Counted from the first letter of the stretch, positions 7,352 through 14,622 are shown. The stretch is 29,578 nt of DNA from Clostridiales bacterium (GCA_004556965.1 SFFE01000015.1:1-29578), one strand, 5' to 3'. The notes: generated by a model not told the origin, from the sequence alone. Made by a program: numbers and translations.

Positions 7352-8377
7352 ATGAAACGAAACCGCATCCGCAATCTCACCGCACTGGTGCTGGCGCTGG
7401 TCATGATCTTTGCGCTGGCCGCGTGCGGTCAAAAGCAGGAATCCGAGCCCACCCCCACGCCCGCGCCGGAGGCCGACGCGAGCCTGCCCATCAACGTCAT
7501 GGTGCTCAACGGCACCACCGGCTTTGGCATGGCGGGGCTGATCTCCGACAGTGAGGCCGGCAACGCCGCGCTGAACTACACCTTCTCCGTCGAGACCGAC
7601 GCGAGCAACATCACCGCCGCCCTCGTCAACGGCACGGCGGACATCGGCGCGCTGCCCACGAACGCGGCCGCCACGCTCTACAACAAGACCGGCGGCAAGG
7701 TGCAGGTGCTTGCACTGAACACGCTGGGCGTGCTCTACCTCGTGACCGACGGCTCCGAGGAGATCACGAGCTTCGAAGACCTGCGCGGCAAGACCGTTTA
7801 CGCGCCCGCGCAGAACCCGACCTTCATCTTTCAGGCGCTCTGCGAGAAGAACGGCCTTGCAGTCGGCGAGGACATCACGATCGACAACACCTATGCCCAG
7901 CCGGCCGATCTGAACACCGCCGTGTCCTCCGGCGAGGTGTCTCTCGCGGTGCTGCCGGAGCCGATGGTGACCGTCGCCCGCAGCGCGAACGACCAGCTCA
8001 CCGTGGCGCTGGATCTCACCGCGGAGTGGGATAAGGTCATGCCGGCGGGCAGCCTGGTGCAGGGCTGCGTTGTGGTGCGCACGGAGTTCGCCGAGGAGCA
8101 CCCGGCCGAGGTCGCCAAGTTCCTGGAGGAATATGAGGCTTCCATCGAGCTGCTGACGAGCGATACCGCCGCAGCAGCGCAGAAAATCGAGGAGACCGGC
8201 GTCTTTGCCAAGGCCGCCGTGGCGCAGAAGGCCATTCCGAACTGCAACGTCTGTTTTGTTACCGGCGCGGAGATGCAGTCGGCTCTGGGTGAATTCCTGA
8301 ACGTCATGTTTGAGGTCGCGCCCGATTCCATCGGCGGCGCCGTCCCGGCGGATGACTTCTACTGCATCCTGAAATGA
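7352..8377 (+). CDS. NitT/TauT-type ABC transporter substrate-binding lipoprotein
   Basis: A 341-residue lipoprotein that delivers a substrate to the membrane complex encoded next. It has a Lys/Arg-rich N-terminus, a hydrophobic segment and a lipobox (ALAACG), then a Pro/Glu-rich linker (ESEPTPTPAPEAD) and a periplasmic-binding fold. Segments like ALVNGTADIGALPTNAAATLYNK and SFEDLRGKTVYAPAQNPTF are typical of the SsuA/TauA/NMT1 group. That group handles aliphatic sulfonates, taurine, nitrate or thiamine precursors; the substrate cannot be read from sequence. ATG 7352 follows AAGGAAG. The stop overlaps the permease start (ATGA), so the two are translationally coupled. Its position in one operon with the hydrogenase regulator suggests, by inference only, a link to hydrogenase assembly or redox physiology. 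Confidence 0.88.
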   Translation: MKRNRIRNLTALVLALVMIFALAACGQKQESEPTPTPAPEADASLPINVMVLNGTTGFGMAGLISDSEAGNAALNYTFSVETDASNITAALVNGTADIGALPTNAAATLYNKTGGKVQVLALNTLGVLYLVTDGSEEITSFEDLRGKTVYAPAQNPTFIFQALCEKNGLAVGEDITIDNTYAQPADLNTAVSSGEVSLAVLPEPMVTVARSANDQLTVALDLTAEWDKVMPAGSLVQGCVVVRTEFAEEHPAEVAKFLEEYEASIELLTSDTAAAAQKIEETGVFAKAAVAQKAIPNCNVCFVTGAEMQSALGEFLNVMFEVAPDSIGGAVPADDFYCILK

Positions 8378-9144
8378 CGCCGAAAGCCCGGAAAATCGGC
8401 AGCGTGCTGCTCACGCTTCTGTTCTGGCTGGGCGTGTGGCTTTGGCTGGCGCGCGCGGTCGGTCAGGAGCTGCTGGTGCCGGAACCGGGCGCGGTGTTCC
8501 GCCGCCTGCTGGAGCTTGCCGGTACGGCGGAATTCTGGCAGATCACTTTCACCTCCATCGGCCGCGTGCTGCTCGGCATCGTCGCGGCGGGGACGCTCGG
8601 CGTGCTGCTGGCGGTGCTCACCACAAGCAGCCGCCTGCTCGATACGCTTTTGTCCCCGCTGATGACGGTGGTGAAGTCCACGCCCGTGGCCTCGTTCGTC
8701 ATCCTCGCGCTCATCTGGATCGAGCGGGACATCCTGCCCGTGTTCATCGCCGCGCTCATGGTGCTGCCCGTCGTGTGGGCGAACGTGTCCGCCGGCATCC
8801 GCGAGACGGACAAGCAGCTTCTGGAGCTGGCGCGGGTCTACAAAATGCCGCGCGCGCGGGTGCTCCGGCGCATTTACGTCCCGTCGGTGCTGCCGCACTT
8901 TCGCGCGGCGTGCCGCACCGCGCTCGGCTTCGGCTGGAAGGCTGGCATTGCCGCCGAGGTGCTCACCGTTCCACGCTCGTCCATCGGGCGGATGATCTTT
9001 GAGTCGAAGCTGTATCTGCAGACGACCGATCTGTTCGCGTGGACGCTCGCGGTGATCCTGCTGAGCGTGCTGATCGAAAAAATTCTCATGCGTCTCGTCG
9101 CGCGCATCGGCGCGCAGACGCCGGGAGGTGTGCGCAATGCTTGA
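8374..9144 (+). CDS. NitT/TauT-type ABC transporter permease
   Basis: A 256-residue integral membrane protein with about six hydrophobic segments. It has the BPD_transp_1 EAA-type loop that contacts the ATPase (ELARVYKMPRARVLRRIYVPSVLPHF region, residues about 149-174), as in SsuC/TauC. The segment VKSTPVASFVILALIWI is typical of this subfamily. The ATG overlaps the stop of the binding-protein gene by 4 bases, and the end overlaps the ATPase start by 8 bases. The three genes therefore form one tightly coupled importer unit. Confidence 0.88.
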   Translation: MTPKARKIGSVLLTLLFWLGVWLWLARAVGQELLVPEPGAVFRRLLELAGTAEFWQITFTSIGRVLLGIVAAGTLGVLLAVLTTSSRLLDTLLSPLMTVVKSTPVASFVILALIWIERDILPVFIAALMVLPVVWANVSAGIRETDKQLLELARVYKMPRARVLRRIYVPSVLPHFRAACRTALGFGWKAGIAAEVLTVPRSSIGRMIFESKLYLQTTDLFAWTLAVILLSVLIEKILMRLVARIGAQTPGGVRNA

Positions 9145-9724
9145 AGTGCAGGGGCTGACGGTGGCCTTCGGCGGGCATACCGTGCTGCGCGGCGTGGATT
9201 TCACGCTGCCGCGCGGCGCGCGCGCCGCGCTCATGGGGCCGTCCGGCAGCGGGAAGACGACGTTTCTTCGTGTACTCGCGGGCTTGCAGAAGCCGGACTC
9301 CGGAACGGTGCGCGTCCCGGCGCAGAAGATCGCCTGCGTGTTTCAGGAGCCGCGGCTGCTGCCGTGGCTCACGGCGGCGCAGAACGTGAACGTTGTGTTG
9401 TCCGACTGCGAGGAGACCCTGCCGCAGGCCGCGGCGTGGCTGGAGCGGTTCGGACTCGGCGGCGCGGCGGCGCAGTACCCGGCGGAGCTTTCCGGCGGGA
9501 TGCAGCAGCGCGTGGCCTTGGCGCGCGCCATGGCCTACGGCGCAGACCTGCTGCTGCTCGACGAGCCGTTCAAGGCGATGGACGACGCGCTGCGCCGTTC
9601 GGTCATGCAGACGGTCGCAGACGCGGCGGGCGACGCGGCGGTGCTGCTCGTGACGCACAGCGCCGAGGAGGCCGAAGCGCTGGGCTGTACGGTCTATCAA
9701 TATGAGAACGGAACGTTCCTTTAG
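9137..9724 (+). CDS. NitT/TauT-type ABC transporter ATP-binding protein
   Basis: A 195-residue ATPase powering the importer. It has Walker A GPSGSGKTT (residues 34-42), a Q-loop in CVFQEPRLLPW, the ABC signature LSGGMQQRVALARA, Walker B LLLLDEPF and the H-loop THSAEEAEALG. The EPRLLPW segment is typical of SsuB/TauB relatives. It is shorter than the usual 240-260 residues because the C-terminal extension is missing; all catalytic motifs are intact. ATG 9137 is chosen because GGGAGGTG lies 6 bases upstream; the GTG at 9128 would lie inside that site. It is followed by the strong terminator at 9736-9777. Confidence 0.9.
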   Translation: MLEVQGLTVAFGGHTVLRGVDFTLPRGARAALMGPSGSGKTTFLRVLAGLQKPDSGTVRVPAQKIACVFQEPRLLPWLTAAQNVNVVLSDCEETLPQAAAWLERFGLGGAAAQYPAELSGGMQQRVALARAMAYGADLLLLDEPFKAMDDALRRSVMQTVADAAGDAAVLLVTHSAEEAEALGCTVYQYENGTFL

Positions 9725-9735
9725 AATCGAATGAT

Positions 9736-9777
9736 GGGACAATCCCCGGGTGATTTGCATCATCCGGGGATTGTTCC
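9736..9777. terminator. Bidirectional terminator between the ABC operon and the PAP2 gene
   Basis: A long stem around CAATCCCCGG and CCGGGGATTG, with inner GTGAT/ATCAT pairing and a TTGC loop, separates two convergent genes. Confidence 0.88.
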
Positions 9778-9780
9778 TAT

Positions 9781-10272
9781 TTAAATAGAGAATCCAATGA
9801 CGGCGGACAGCACACCGATGACGGCGCCGGAAACGACATCGCGGACGAAGTGCACGCCGGAGACGACGCGCGCGACAGCCAGCAGCGCGCCCAGCACGAG
9901 CAGCGCCGCGCCAAGCGGCGGCAGGATGTACAGCAGACTCGTGCCGATCACGCAGATCGAAAACACGTGCCGGCTCGGAAACGACTTGCCCTGCGTCTCC
10001 TTGTGCAGCAGCGGCGGCAGGTCGTACACCTCGTAGGGGCGCGGGCGGTTCAGCGCCCGGCGCGCCAGACTCAGCAGCACGAACGACACGCCGCACGTCA
10101 ACACCAGCCGCACGACCACGGGTTCCCGCACAAGTGCCAGATAGCCCACCATGCCGCAAAATGCCGCATACGTGAACCCGGTGCAGAAGCAGTTGACCGC
10201 CTTCAGCGCCGTCAGCCGTCCCGGTTTCGCCCGGAACCAGGCGAACGTCCGCTGGAGCTGTTCCTTGTTCAA
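9781..10272 (-). CDS. PAP2-superfamily membrane phosphatase
   Basis: A 163-residue membrane protein with about five hydrophobic segments and the phosphatidic acid phosphatase type 2 signatures: a degenerate first motif RRALNRPRP, the central FPSRHVFS (catalytic His), and VSGVHFVRDVVSG. It probably dephosphorylates a lipid phosphate or undecaprenyl pyrophosphate at the membrane surface. The start is uncertain. TTG at 10272 is preferred because GGAGG sits 8 bases upstream, whereas the upstream TTG at 10287 overlaps that site. It is a single gene, convergent with the ABC operon. Confidence 0.85.
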   Translation of the reverse strand: MNKEQLQRTFAWFRAKPGRLTALKAVNCFCTGFTYAAFCGMVGYLALVREPVVVRLVLTCGVSFVLLSLARRALNRPRPYEVYDLPPLLHKETQGKSFPSRHVFSICVIGTSLLYILPPLGAALLVLGALLAVARVVSGVHFVRDVVSGAVIGVLSAVIGFSI

Positions 10273-10292
10273 TGCGAATGCCTCCAATCACG

Positions 10293-10553
10293 GCGTCAGA
10301 ACGGGCGCATTCCGTTCCACAGCGTCGAAGCCGGCGCGTTCCGTTCCGTTTCCGCCTTATGGCGAAAACTCCACATCCACTTCCCGGCTTCTCCTTATCG
10401 CATCACGACCACTTCGTTGGGTCGTGATGCGAGGGGCGAGAAAGCTCCACGTGGTCCAGACCACCCTCTCTTGCCGCTGCGCGGCAATTCACCTTGTCCA
10501 TTTCTCCGTTCTTCCTTTTCCTCCGAGACCGCTGCGCTTACGTCTCGTCGGAG
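10293..10553 (+). repeat. Dispersed repeat element between the PAP2 and XRE genes
   Basis: This gap of about 320 bases has no convincing gene. It opens with GCGTCAGAACGGGCGC (10293-10308), similar to the conserved end at 25595-25612, and closes with 10509-10553, which is an inverted exact 45-base copy of positions 1-45. Inside is a perfect 10-bp hairpin GCATCACGAC/GTCGTGATGC near 10400-10430. The order of parts matches the other composite repeats; the middle is variable. Confidence 0.65.
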
Positions 10554-10599
10554 ATGCGGGGCTGAAAAAGAAATGTGTGCTCTTTGCAGTAACGGCTGG

Positions 10600-10815
10600 T
10601 TACTTCCATCGCTGCGTCCGGTCGTTGGTCAAATCCAACAAGTAATCGACACTGACTTTATAAAAACGTGCCAACGCGATCAGGGCGGAGCTGGGAATAT
10701 CCAGCGCGCCGTTTTCGTAGCGGGAATAGGTTGCCTGACTGATATGGAGCAGATTTGCAAGCTCCTGCTGGGTCAAATCTGCGTCCTCCCGCAAGTCTCG
10801 AATGTGTTGACACAA
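10600..10815 (-). CDS. Small XRE-family transcriptional regulator
   Basis: A 71-residue single-domain helix-turn-helix protein of the Cro/CI type (IRDLREDADLTQQELANLLHISQATYSRYENGALDIPSSALIALARFYKVSVDYLL). It probably represses its own promoter or a nearby gene. The TTG start at 10815 is preferred over the GTG at 10824. GAGGTG is 6 bases before the TTG but overlaps the GTG, and the shortened N-terminus (MCQHIRDLRED) aligns with the XRE protein at 26425 (MYRMRIRDLRED). An imperfect palindrome GGAC-CATTT-GTCC lies upstream at 10870-10882. It stands alone, flanked by repeat DNA on both sides. Confidence 0.85.
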   Translation of the reverse strand: MCQHIRDLREDADLTQQELANLLHISQATYSRYENGALDIPSSALIALARFYKVSVDYLLDLTNDRTQRWK

Positions 10816-10954
10816 TGCGCTCACCTCGAACGCATCATAGCATATGAAGCGGCTGCACGTTAGAATATTGGACCATTTGTCCTAAAATAGTGTGCAAAAA
10901 TGTTCAGAGCTGCTTTTATCCGCCGGAGCGATTCCAATTACGATCCAGGCCGCG

Positions 10955-11083
10955 ACGTCAGAACAGGCGCGCTGCATTGCCCTCATCAGTCGGCTTACGC
11001 CGACAGCTTCCCCCGGAGGGGGAAGCCTTTAAAGCCTTCCCCTATGAGGGGAAGGTGACCGCCTGTAGGGCGGTCGGATGAGG
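10955..11083. repeat. Two inverted copies of a hairpin repeat preceded by a CGTCAGAA repeat end
   Basis: ACGTCAGAACAGGCGC (10955-10970) resembles the repeat ends at 95-111, 10293 and 25595. Then come a left unit (10981-11027) and a right unit (11033-11083) that are inverted versions of each other, running from CCTCATC to GGATGAGG. Each unit folds into two hairpins: left GTCGGC/GCCGAC and CTTCCCCC/GGGGGAAG; right CCTTCCCCT/AGGGGAAGG and ACCGCC/GGGCGGT. No gene is seen between 10816 and 11277 apart from a short coding-like remnant (11084-11184). Confidence 0.75.
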
Positions 11084-11165
11084 TGGCACGGGACGACGTG
11101 GGCGTCCGAGCCGCCAACAAAGTGCTCTGGGAGCGCATCATTCCCTACGGAGCGCGCGTAACGTA

Positions 11166-11272
11166 CCCCCAGCCGCAAGCTTGACTTGCGGCTGGGAAAG
11201 GAAGAATGACAGCGCCGGTCAATCCTGTACCGCTTGCGGTGCGGGATGACCTTGCGCTGTCATTCTGACGTA
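11166..11272 (-). repeat. Composite dispersed repeat downstream of the 33-residue peptide gene
   Basis: A perfect hairpin CAGCCGCAAG/CTTGCGGCTG (11170-11194) is followed by GGAAAGGAAGAATGA. A long imperfect palindrome is bounded by GAATGACAGCGC (11204-11215) and GCGCTGTCATTC (11254-11265), and then GACGT. The hairpin and tail recur inverted at 25657-25701. The element ends 6 bases before the stop codon of the small peptide gene. Confidence 0.75.
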
Positions 11273-11277
11273 GCTGC

Positions 11278-11379
11278 TTACTTCTTGAAGGGGCAGCAGT
11301 TGGGGAAGAACTTCTTCACGCCCAGCGCAACCAGAGCGACGGCAGCCACAACACCCAGAACCTTCAGAACTTTTTTCAT
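11278..11379 (-). CDS. Small membrane peptide with a Cys-Cys tail (33 residues)
   Basis: Function unknown. The reading frame starts at ATG 11379 with an excellent ribosome binding site (AGGAGGT, 8 bases upstream). It encodes a basic start (MKKVLK), one hydrophobic membrane helix (VLGVVAAVALVALGV) and a basic, cysteine-containing end (KKFFPNCCPFKK). This architecture suits a single-pass or membrane-surface peptide, and the CC pair could bind metal or form a thioester or disulfide. The strong start signal, positive ends and clean membrane helix argue that it is real, although no homolog can be checked here. It is monocistronic, followed by the composite repeat. Confidence 0.6.
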   Translation of the reverse strand: MKKVLKVLGVVAAVALVALGVKKFFPNCCPFKK

Positions 11380-11536
11380 TGGAATGACCTCCTGTTTCTG
11401 TTTTGAGACCAGTATACTCCCCAAACACGGACAGGTGTTGAATAAATTGTGAATCCGACGCTCACACAAACGCGCAATTGTTACGCTCAGCGGAAGGGTT
11501 CCCGCATTCCGGCGCTGGGGGAAAAGAAACGATGGT

Positions 11537-12277
11537 TCAGTTGCTGCGGAAACGGGAGAGAAAATCCCGGGTCTCCTGCTTCTGGGGCGCGCCGAAAATT
11601 TCGGCCGGCGTGCCCTGCTCGCAGATGACGCCCTGATTCATATAAACGACCTGGTTGCTGATGTCGCGCGCGAACGCCATCTCGTGCGTCACGACGAGCA
11701 TCGTCATGCCCTCGTTTGCGAGGTCGCGCATGACGCGCAGCACCTCGCCGACCATTTCGGGGTCGAGCGCGGAGGTCGGTTCGTCAAACAGCAGCACCTC
11801 CGGCCCCATCGCCATCGCGCGCGCGATGGCCACGCGCTGCTTCTGGCCGCCGGAGATCTGCCGGGGCTTGGCGTTGATGTACGGCGCCATGCCGACCTTT
11901 TCGAGATAGTTCATGGCGCAGGCGCGCGCTTCCTCGCGCGGCCGTTTCAGAACCTTCTGCTGGCCGATCATGCAGTTTTCCAGCACGGTCATATTGTTGA
12001 ACAGGTTGAAGGACTGGAACACCATGCCCACCTTGGCACGGTAGGACGCGGCGTTCACGCTGCCGGAGACGACGTCCTGACCGTGGTAGAGGATCTCGCC
12101 GGCGGTGGGCGTCTCCAGCAGGTTGATGCAGCGCAGCAGCGTGCTCTTGCCGGAGCCGGACGCGCCGATGATGCTGGTCACGTCGCCGGGGGCAACGGTA
12201 AAGTCAATGTCGCGCAGCACCTCGTGGTTGCCGAAGGACTTGGAGAGGTGACGGACTTCCAGAATGGTTTCCTGCAT
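11537..12277 (-). CDS. Polar amino acid ABC transporter ATP-binding protein (probably lysine)
   Basis: A 246-residue GlnQ/HisP-type ATPase. It has Walker A GASGSGKST (residues 38-46), a Q-loop in GMVFQSFNLFNNMTV, the signature ISGGQKQRVAIARA, Walker B VLLFDEPTSALDPE and the switch His in VVTHEMAFA. NLFNNMTVLEN and MVGEVLRVM are typical of the polar amino acid family. It is the last gene of a three-gene operon (binding protein, permease, ATPase), starting 3 bases after the permease stop. Specificity for lysine is inferred from the lysine riboswitch that precedes the operon. Confidence 0.93.
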   Translation of the reverse strand: MQETILEVRHLSKSFGNHEVLRDIDFTVAPGDVTSIIGASGSGKSTLLRCINLLETPTAGEILYHGQDVVSGSVNAASYRAKVGMVFQSFNLFNNMTVLENCMIGQQKVLKRPREEARACAMNYLEKVGMAPYINAKPRQISGGQKQRVAIARAMAMGPEVLLFDEPTSALDPEMVGEVLRVMRDLANEGMTMLVVTHEMAFARDISNQVVYMNQGVICEQGTPAEIFGAPQKQETRDFLSRFRSN

Positions 12278-12280
12278 GGT

Positions 12281-13192
12281 TTAGTACGCTCCTCTCTGAT
12301 CCTGATTGCGGTTCCGGCGGCCGACGTCCTTCGGAACCTCCAGATTCCGCTCGTCGAAGTTGCTGCCGGTGCCGGGGTAGTTGGCCATGCCGGTTGTGTG
12401 CGCCAGCGTGTCCGTGGTGGCAAGGTCGTAGCTGTCGCTGCCGTCCATGTGCCGCTCCCACCAGCGCAGCAGGCGCGAGCAGACGAACGTCAGCACCAGG
12501 TAGATGAGCATCGTGATGGTCGCGGCCTCAAAGTAGGTGTACATCGCGCCGGCGACGCCGCGGAACACGAAGAACAGCTCCACCACGCTGATGACGGACA
12601 GCACGCAGGTGTCCTTGATATTGATGATGAGGTTGTTGCCGATCTGGGGCATGATGTTGCGCAGCGTCTGCGGCAGGATGACATACAGCATCGTCTGCAC
12701 GTGGGTCATGCCGATGGCCTTCGCGCCCTCGGTCTGCCCCGGGTCGATGGACAGGATGCCGCCGCGCACCGTTTCCGCCATGTAGGCGCCGGTGTTGATC
12801 GACACGATCAAAAACGCTGCGGGCAGCGTCTCCATATGGACATTGAACAGCGCCGCCGCGCCGTAGAAGATGAACACGGCCTGAATCATCATCGGCGTGC
12901 CGCGGAACACTTCTACGTAGATGTTCAGCAGGATCTGAAAGAAGCGCACGATGACGCGCTTGAAGACGTTGTCCTTCTTGGACAGCGGAATGGTCTGCAC
13001 GATGCCGACGGCAAAGCCGATGATGCAGCCGATCGCCGTGGAGATGATGGCGATGAGCATGGTGTTGCCGGCGCCGCGCAGATAGGACGGGCCGTATTTT
13101 CCGATGAGGAAGAGAATGCGCTCCCAGAAGGTCATCTGACCCACGGAGGACCCTACCAGATCGGTGATGTGCGCCTGAATGGCTGCCCACAT
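12281..13192 (-). CDS. Polar amino acid ABC transporter permease (probably lysine)
   Basis: A 303-residue membrane permease of the HisM/GlnP family. The core carries a His/Glu/Gln permease-type N-terminal segment (YLRGAGNTMLIAIIST), the segment VEVFRGTPMMIQ and the EAA loop (EGAKAIGMTHVQTMLYVILPQTLRNIMPQIGNN). About 50 hydrophilic residues follow the last membrane helix (from HMDGSDSYD to the C-terminus), longer than in usual 220-250-residue members; their role is unknown. ATG 13192 has AAAGGAGCG upstream. A terminator-like hairpin separates it from the binding-protein gene, which probably lowers its expression relative to that gene. Confidence 0.92.
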   Translation of the reverse strand: MWAAIQAHITDLVGSSVGQMTFWERILFLIGKYGPSYLRGAGNTMLIAIISTAIGCIIGFAVGIVQTIPLSKKDNVFKRVIVRFFQILLNIYVEVFRGTPMMIQAVFIFYGAAALFNVHMETLPAAFLIVSINTGAYMAETVRGGILSIDPGQTEGAKAIGMTHVQTMLYVILPQTLRNIMPQIGNNLIINIKDTCVLSVISVVELFFVFRGVAGAMYTYFEAATITMLIYLVLTFVCSRLLRWWERHMDGSDSYDLATTDTLAHTTGMANYPGTGSNFDERNLEVPKDVGRRNRNQDQRGAY

Positions 13193-13214
13193 AACAATCG
13201 CTCCTTTATCAGTC

Positions 13215-13250
13215 CAAAAACCGGGGGAGAAGGCGGCGCCCCTCCCCCGG
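13215..13250 (-). terminator. Intercistronic terminator-like hairpin between binding protein and permease
   Basis: Read on the minus strand, CCGGGGGAG pairs with CTCCCCCGG, and TTTTTGG follows at once. It lies between the binding-protein stop (13267) and the permease start (13192). Partial termination here would give an excess of binding protein, a common feature of such operons. Confidence 0.7.
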
Positions 13251-13266
13251 ACGGGAAAATCAGAAA

Positions 13267-14145
13267 TTACTCGCTCAGCGGCTGCACCGCGATGGCTTCG
13301 TTCATCCAGTTGGTGAAGTCTTCCTCGGTGAGGTTGGCCAGCACGCTGTTGATGGCCTCGACCAGCTCGGTGTTGCCCTTGCGCACGGAGATGCCGATGT
13401 TGATGTCCTCGTCGGAGACCTGGAACGCGCCGTCGGTGCCAGTGAAGTCAAGCAGCTTCAGGTTGGGGTTGGCTGCCACGGCGGCAAGGCCGGTCGGCTG
13501 GTCGGTGACGATGTAGTCCACAGCGCCGGAGGTCAGCGCAACGATCATTGCGGGCGCGGTGTCCTGACCGGGCAGGATGTTGGCGTTGGGGATCTGGGGC
13601 AGGCAGTTGGTGTACCAGATGGTGTTGAGCTGGCTGGTGCAGGTGCCGCCGGACAGATCGGCGACGGAGGCCGCGTTGGCATACGGGCTGTCGGCGTTCG
13701 TCACGGTGACGATGGTGGCGTAGTAGTAGGGGCTGGTGAAGTCAACCAGCTCCAGACGGTCGCTGGTGACGGACTGGCCGCAGATGCCCACGTCCACAGT
13801 GCCGGACTGGATGGCGGGGATGATGGAATCCCAGTCGGTCTTGACGATCTCAAGCTCCCAGCTGAGCTGGTCGCAGATGTACTTGGCCATCATGACGTCG
13901 TAGCCATAGGCGTAGTCCGAGGAGCCCTTGATCGGCACGGCGCCGTTGGAGTCGTCCGACTGCGTCCAGTTGTAGGGCGCGTAGGCGCATTCCATGGCGA
14001 CGATGAGCTTGTTCGGCTCGACGGTGGCGGAGGCGGTCTCTCCATTCCCGGCCGGCTCAGTGGTCTGCGGTTCGTCCTTGCTGCCGCAGGCAGGCAGCGC
14101 CAGCAGCATTGCGATTGCCAGAAGCACGGACAAAATTCTCTTCAT
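13267..14145 (-). CDS. Polar amino acid ABC transporter substrate-binding lipoprotein (probably lysine)
   Basis: A 292-residue lipoprotein with a signal peptide and lipobox (LLALPACG), then a family 3 extracellular solute-binding fold. Recognisable parts are LIVAMECAYAPYNWTQ, YAYGYDVMMAKYICDQL, SGTVDVGICGQSVTSDRLELVDFTSPYY and the ligand-site region DYIVTDQPTGLAAV. It captures an amino acid outside the membrane for the permease and ATPase encoded downstream. ATG 14145 follows GAAAGGGAA. Transcription passes a lysine riboswitch and a terminator in a leader of about 310 bases, so the operon is expected to be shut off when lysine is plentiful. Confidence 0.93.
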   Translation of the reverse strand: MKRILSVLLAIAMLLALPACGSKDEPQTTEPAGNGETASATVEPNKLIVAMECAYAPYNWTQSDDSNGAVPIKGSSDYAYGYDVMMAKYICDQLSWELEIVKTDWDSIIPAIQSGTVDVGICGQSVTSDRLELVDFTSPYYYATIVTVTNADSPYANAASVADLSGGTCTSQLNTIWYTNCLPQIPNANILPGQDTAPAMIVALTSGAVDYIVTDQPTGLAAVAANPNLKLLDFTGTDGAFQVSDEDINIGISVRKGNTELVEAINSVLANLTEEDFTNWMNEAIAVQPLSE

Positions 14146-14205
14146 TTTGGTTCCCTTTCTAACCCGTAGGTTTTCCGGCTTTCTCTCCCCGCCGGCGGGG
14201 ATACT

Positions 14206-14234
14206 AAAAAAATGAACCGCTTTGTCAAGCGGTC
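14206..14234 (-). terminator. Riboswitch-controlled terminator
   Basis: On the minus strand, ACCGCTT pairs with AAGCGGT around a 4-nt loop and is followed by TCATTTTTTT. It sits between the lysine aptamer and the binding-protein gene. A nearby AACCCGTA/TACGGGTT pair (14235-14250 with 14161-14170) encloses the terminator. Confidence 0.8.
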
Positions 14235-14282
14235 CATGGAAAATACGGGTTCAGGCAAACGTGCCGGCTCCGGATAGCCATT

Positions 14283-14443
14283 GATAGCGCTTCACAAAAG
14301 CTTGTGACAGTCCGGCAGATGTTCTCTGCCGACCCAGCGCCGAAAAACCAGCCGTTTTTCAACGCTTCGGCGGTAGCCCCTTTCGCGCCCCGGCGGCTGG
14401 CTGGCCTTGCCGGAGGGTACTGATGAATACCGCGCCTCTATCT
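14283..14443 (-). ncRNA. Lysine riboswitch (L-box) aptamer
   Basis: Reading the minus strand, the conserved lysine-riboswitch segments occur in order. These are ATAGAGGCGCGG (ending near 14431), AGTA, CGCCGAAGCG (14372-14363), GCTGG (14352-14348), GGCGCTGGG, GGACTGTCAC (14313-14304) and the closing GCTATC (14288-14283), which pairs with GATAG at the 5' end. Spacing and order match known lysC/lysP leaders. Lysine binding should favour the terminator downstream. Confidence 0.93.
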
Positions 14444-14462
14444 AAGCGATTCAGTTTTGCTT

Positions 14463-14493
14463 ATTATATTACCGCGGTTTTGCCGCATGTCAA
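14463..14493 (-). promoter_or_regulatory. Promoter for the lysine-riboswitch operon
   Basis: TTGACA (14493-14488) is followed by TAATATAAT (14471-14463). The -10 could be TAATAT (16-base spacer) or TATAAT (19-base spacer). The spacer holds a small palindrome, GCGG-CAAAA-CCGC. Confidence 0.7.
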
Positions 14494-14592
14494 CCAGAAA
14501 TTCAGCATTTTTCAAAGATTTGTAGGAAATACAGAAGCGCTGCGCCGGAGAATGGTTTTTTTTCGGCAAAGCGCACACGAAAAAAGCAGATT

Positions 14593-14622
14593 GTTGACGA
14601 GTCAACTAATATGCGCTATACT
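14593..14622 (+). promoter_or_regulatory. Promoter with overlapping MarR-type operator
   Basis: TTGACG (14594-14599) and TATACT (14617-14622) have a 17-base spacer. The perfect palindrome GTTGAC-GA-GTCAAC (14593-14606) overlaps the -35 box. A MarR protein encoded immediately downstream would repress itself and the MATE gene from this site. Confidence 0.8.

Noticed and set aside
10955..11272. Possible CRISPR array because of clustered palindromic repeats
   Set aside because: Repeats are inverted, differ in sequence and lack regular 30-40-base unique spacers; no cas genes are nearby.
11684..13516. A 610-codon plus-strand frame, rich in His/Asp/Gln
   Set aside because: It is antisense to the amino acid ABC transporter genes and has no domain character or start signal.
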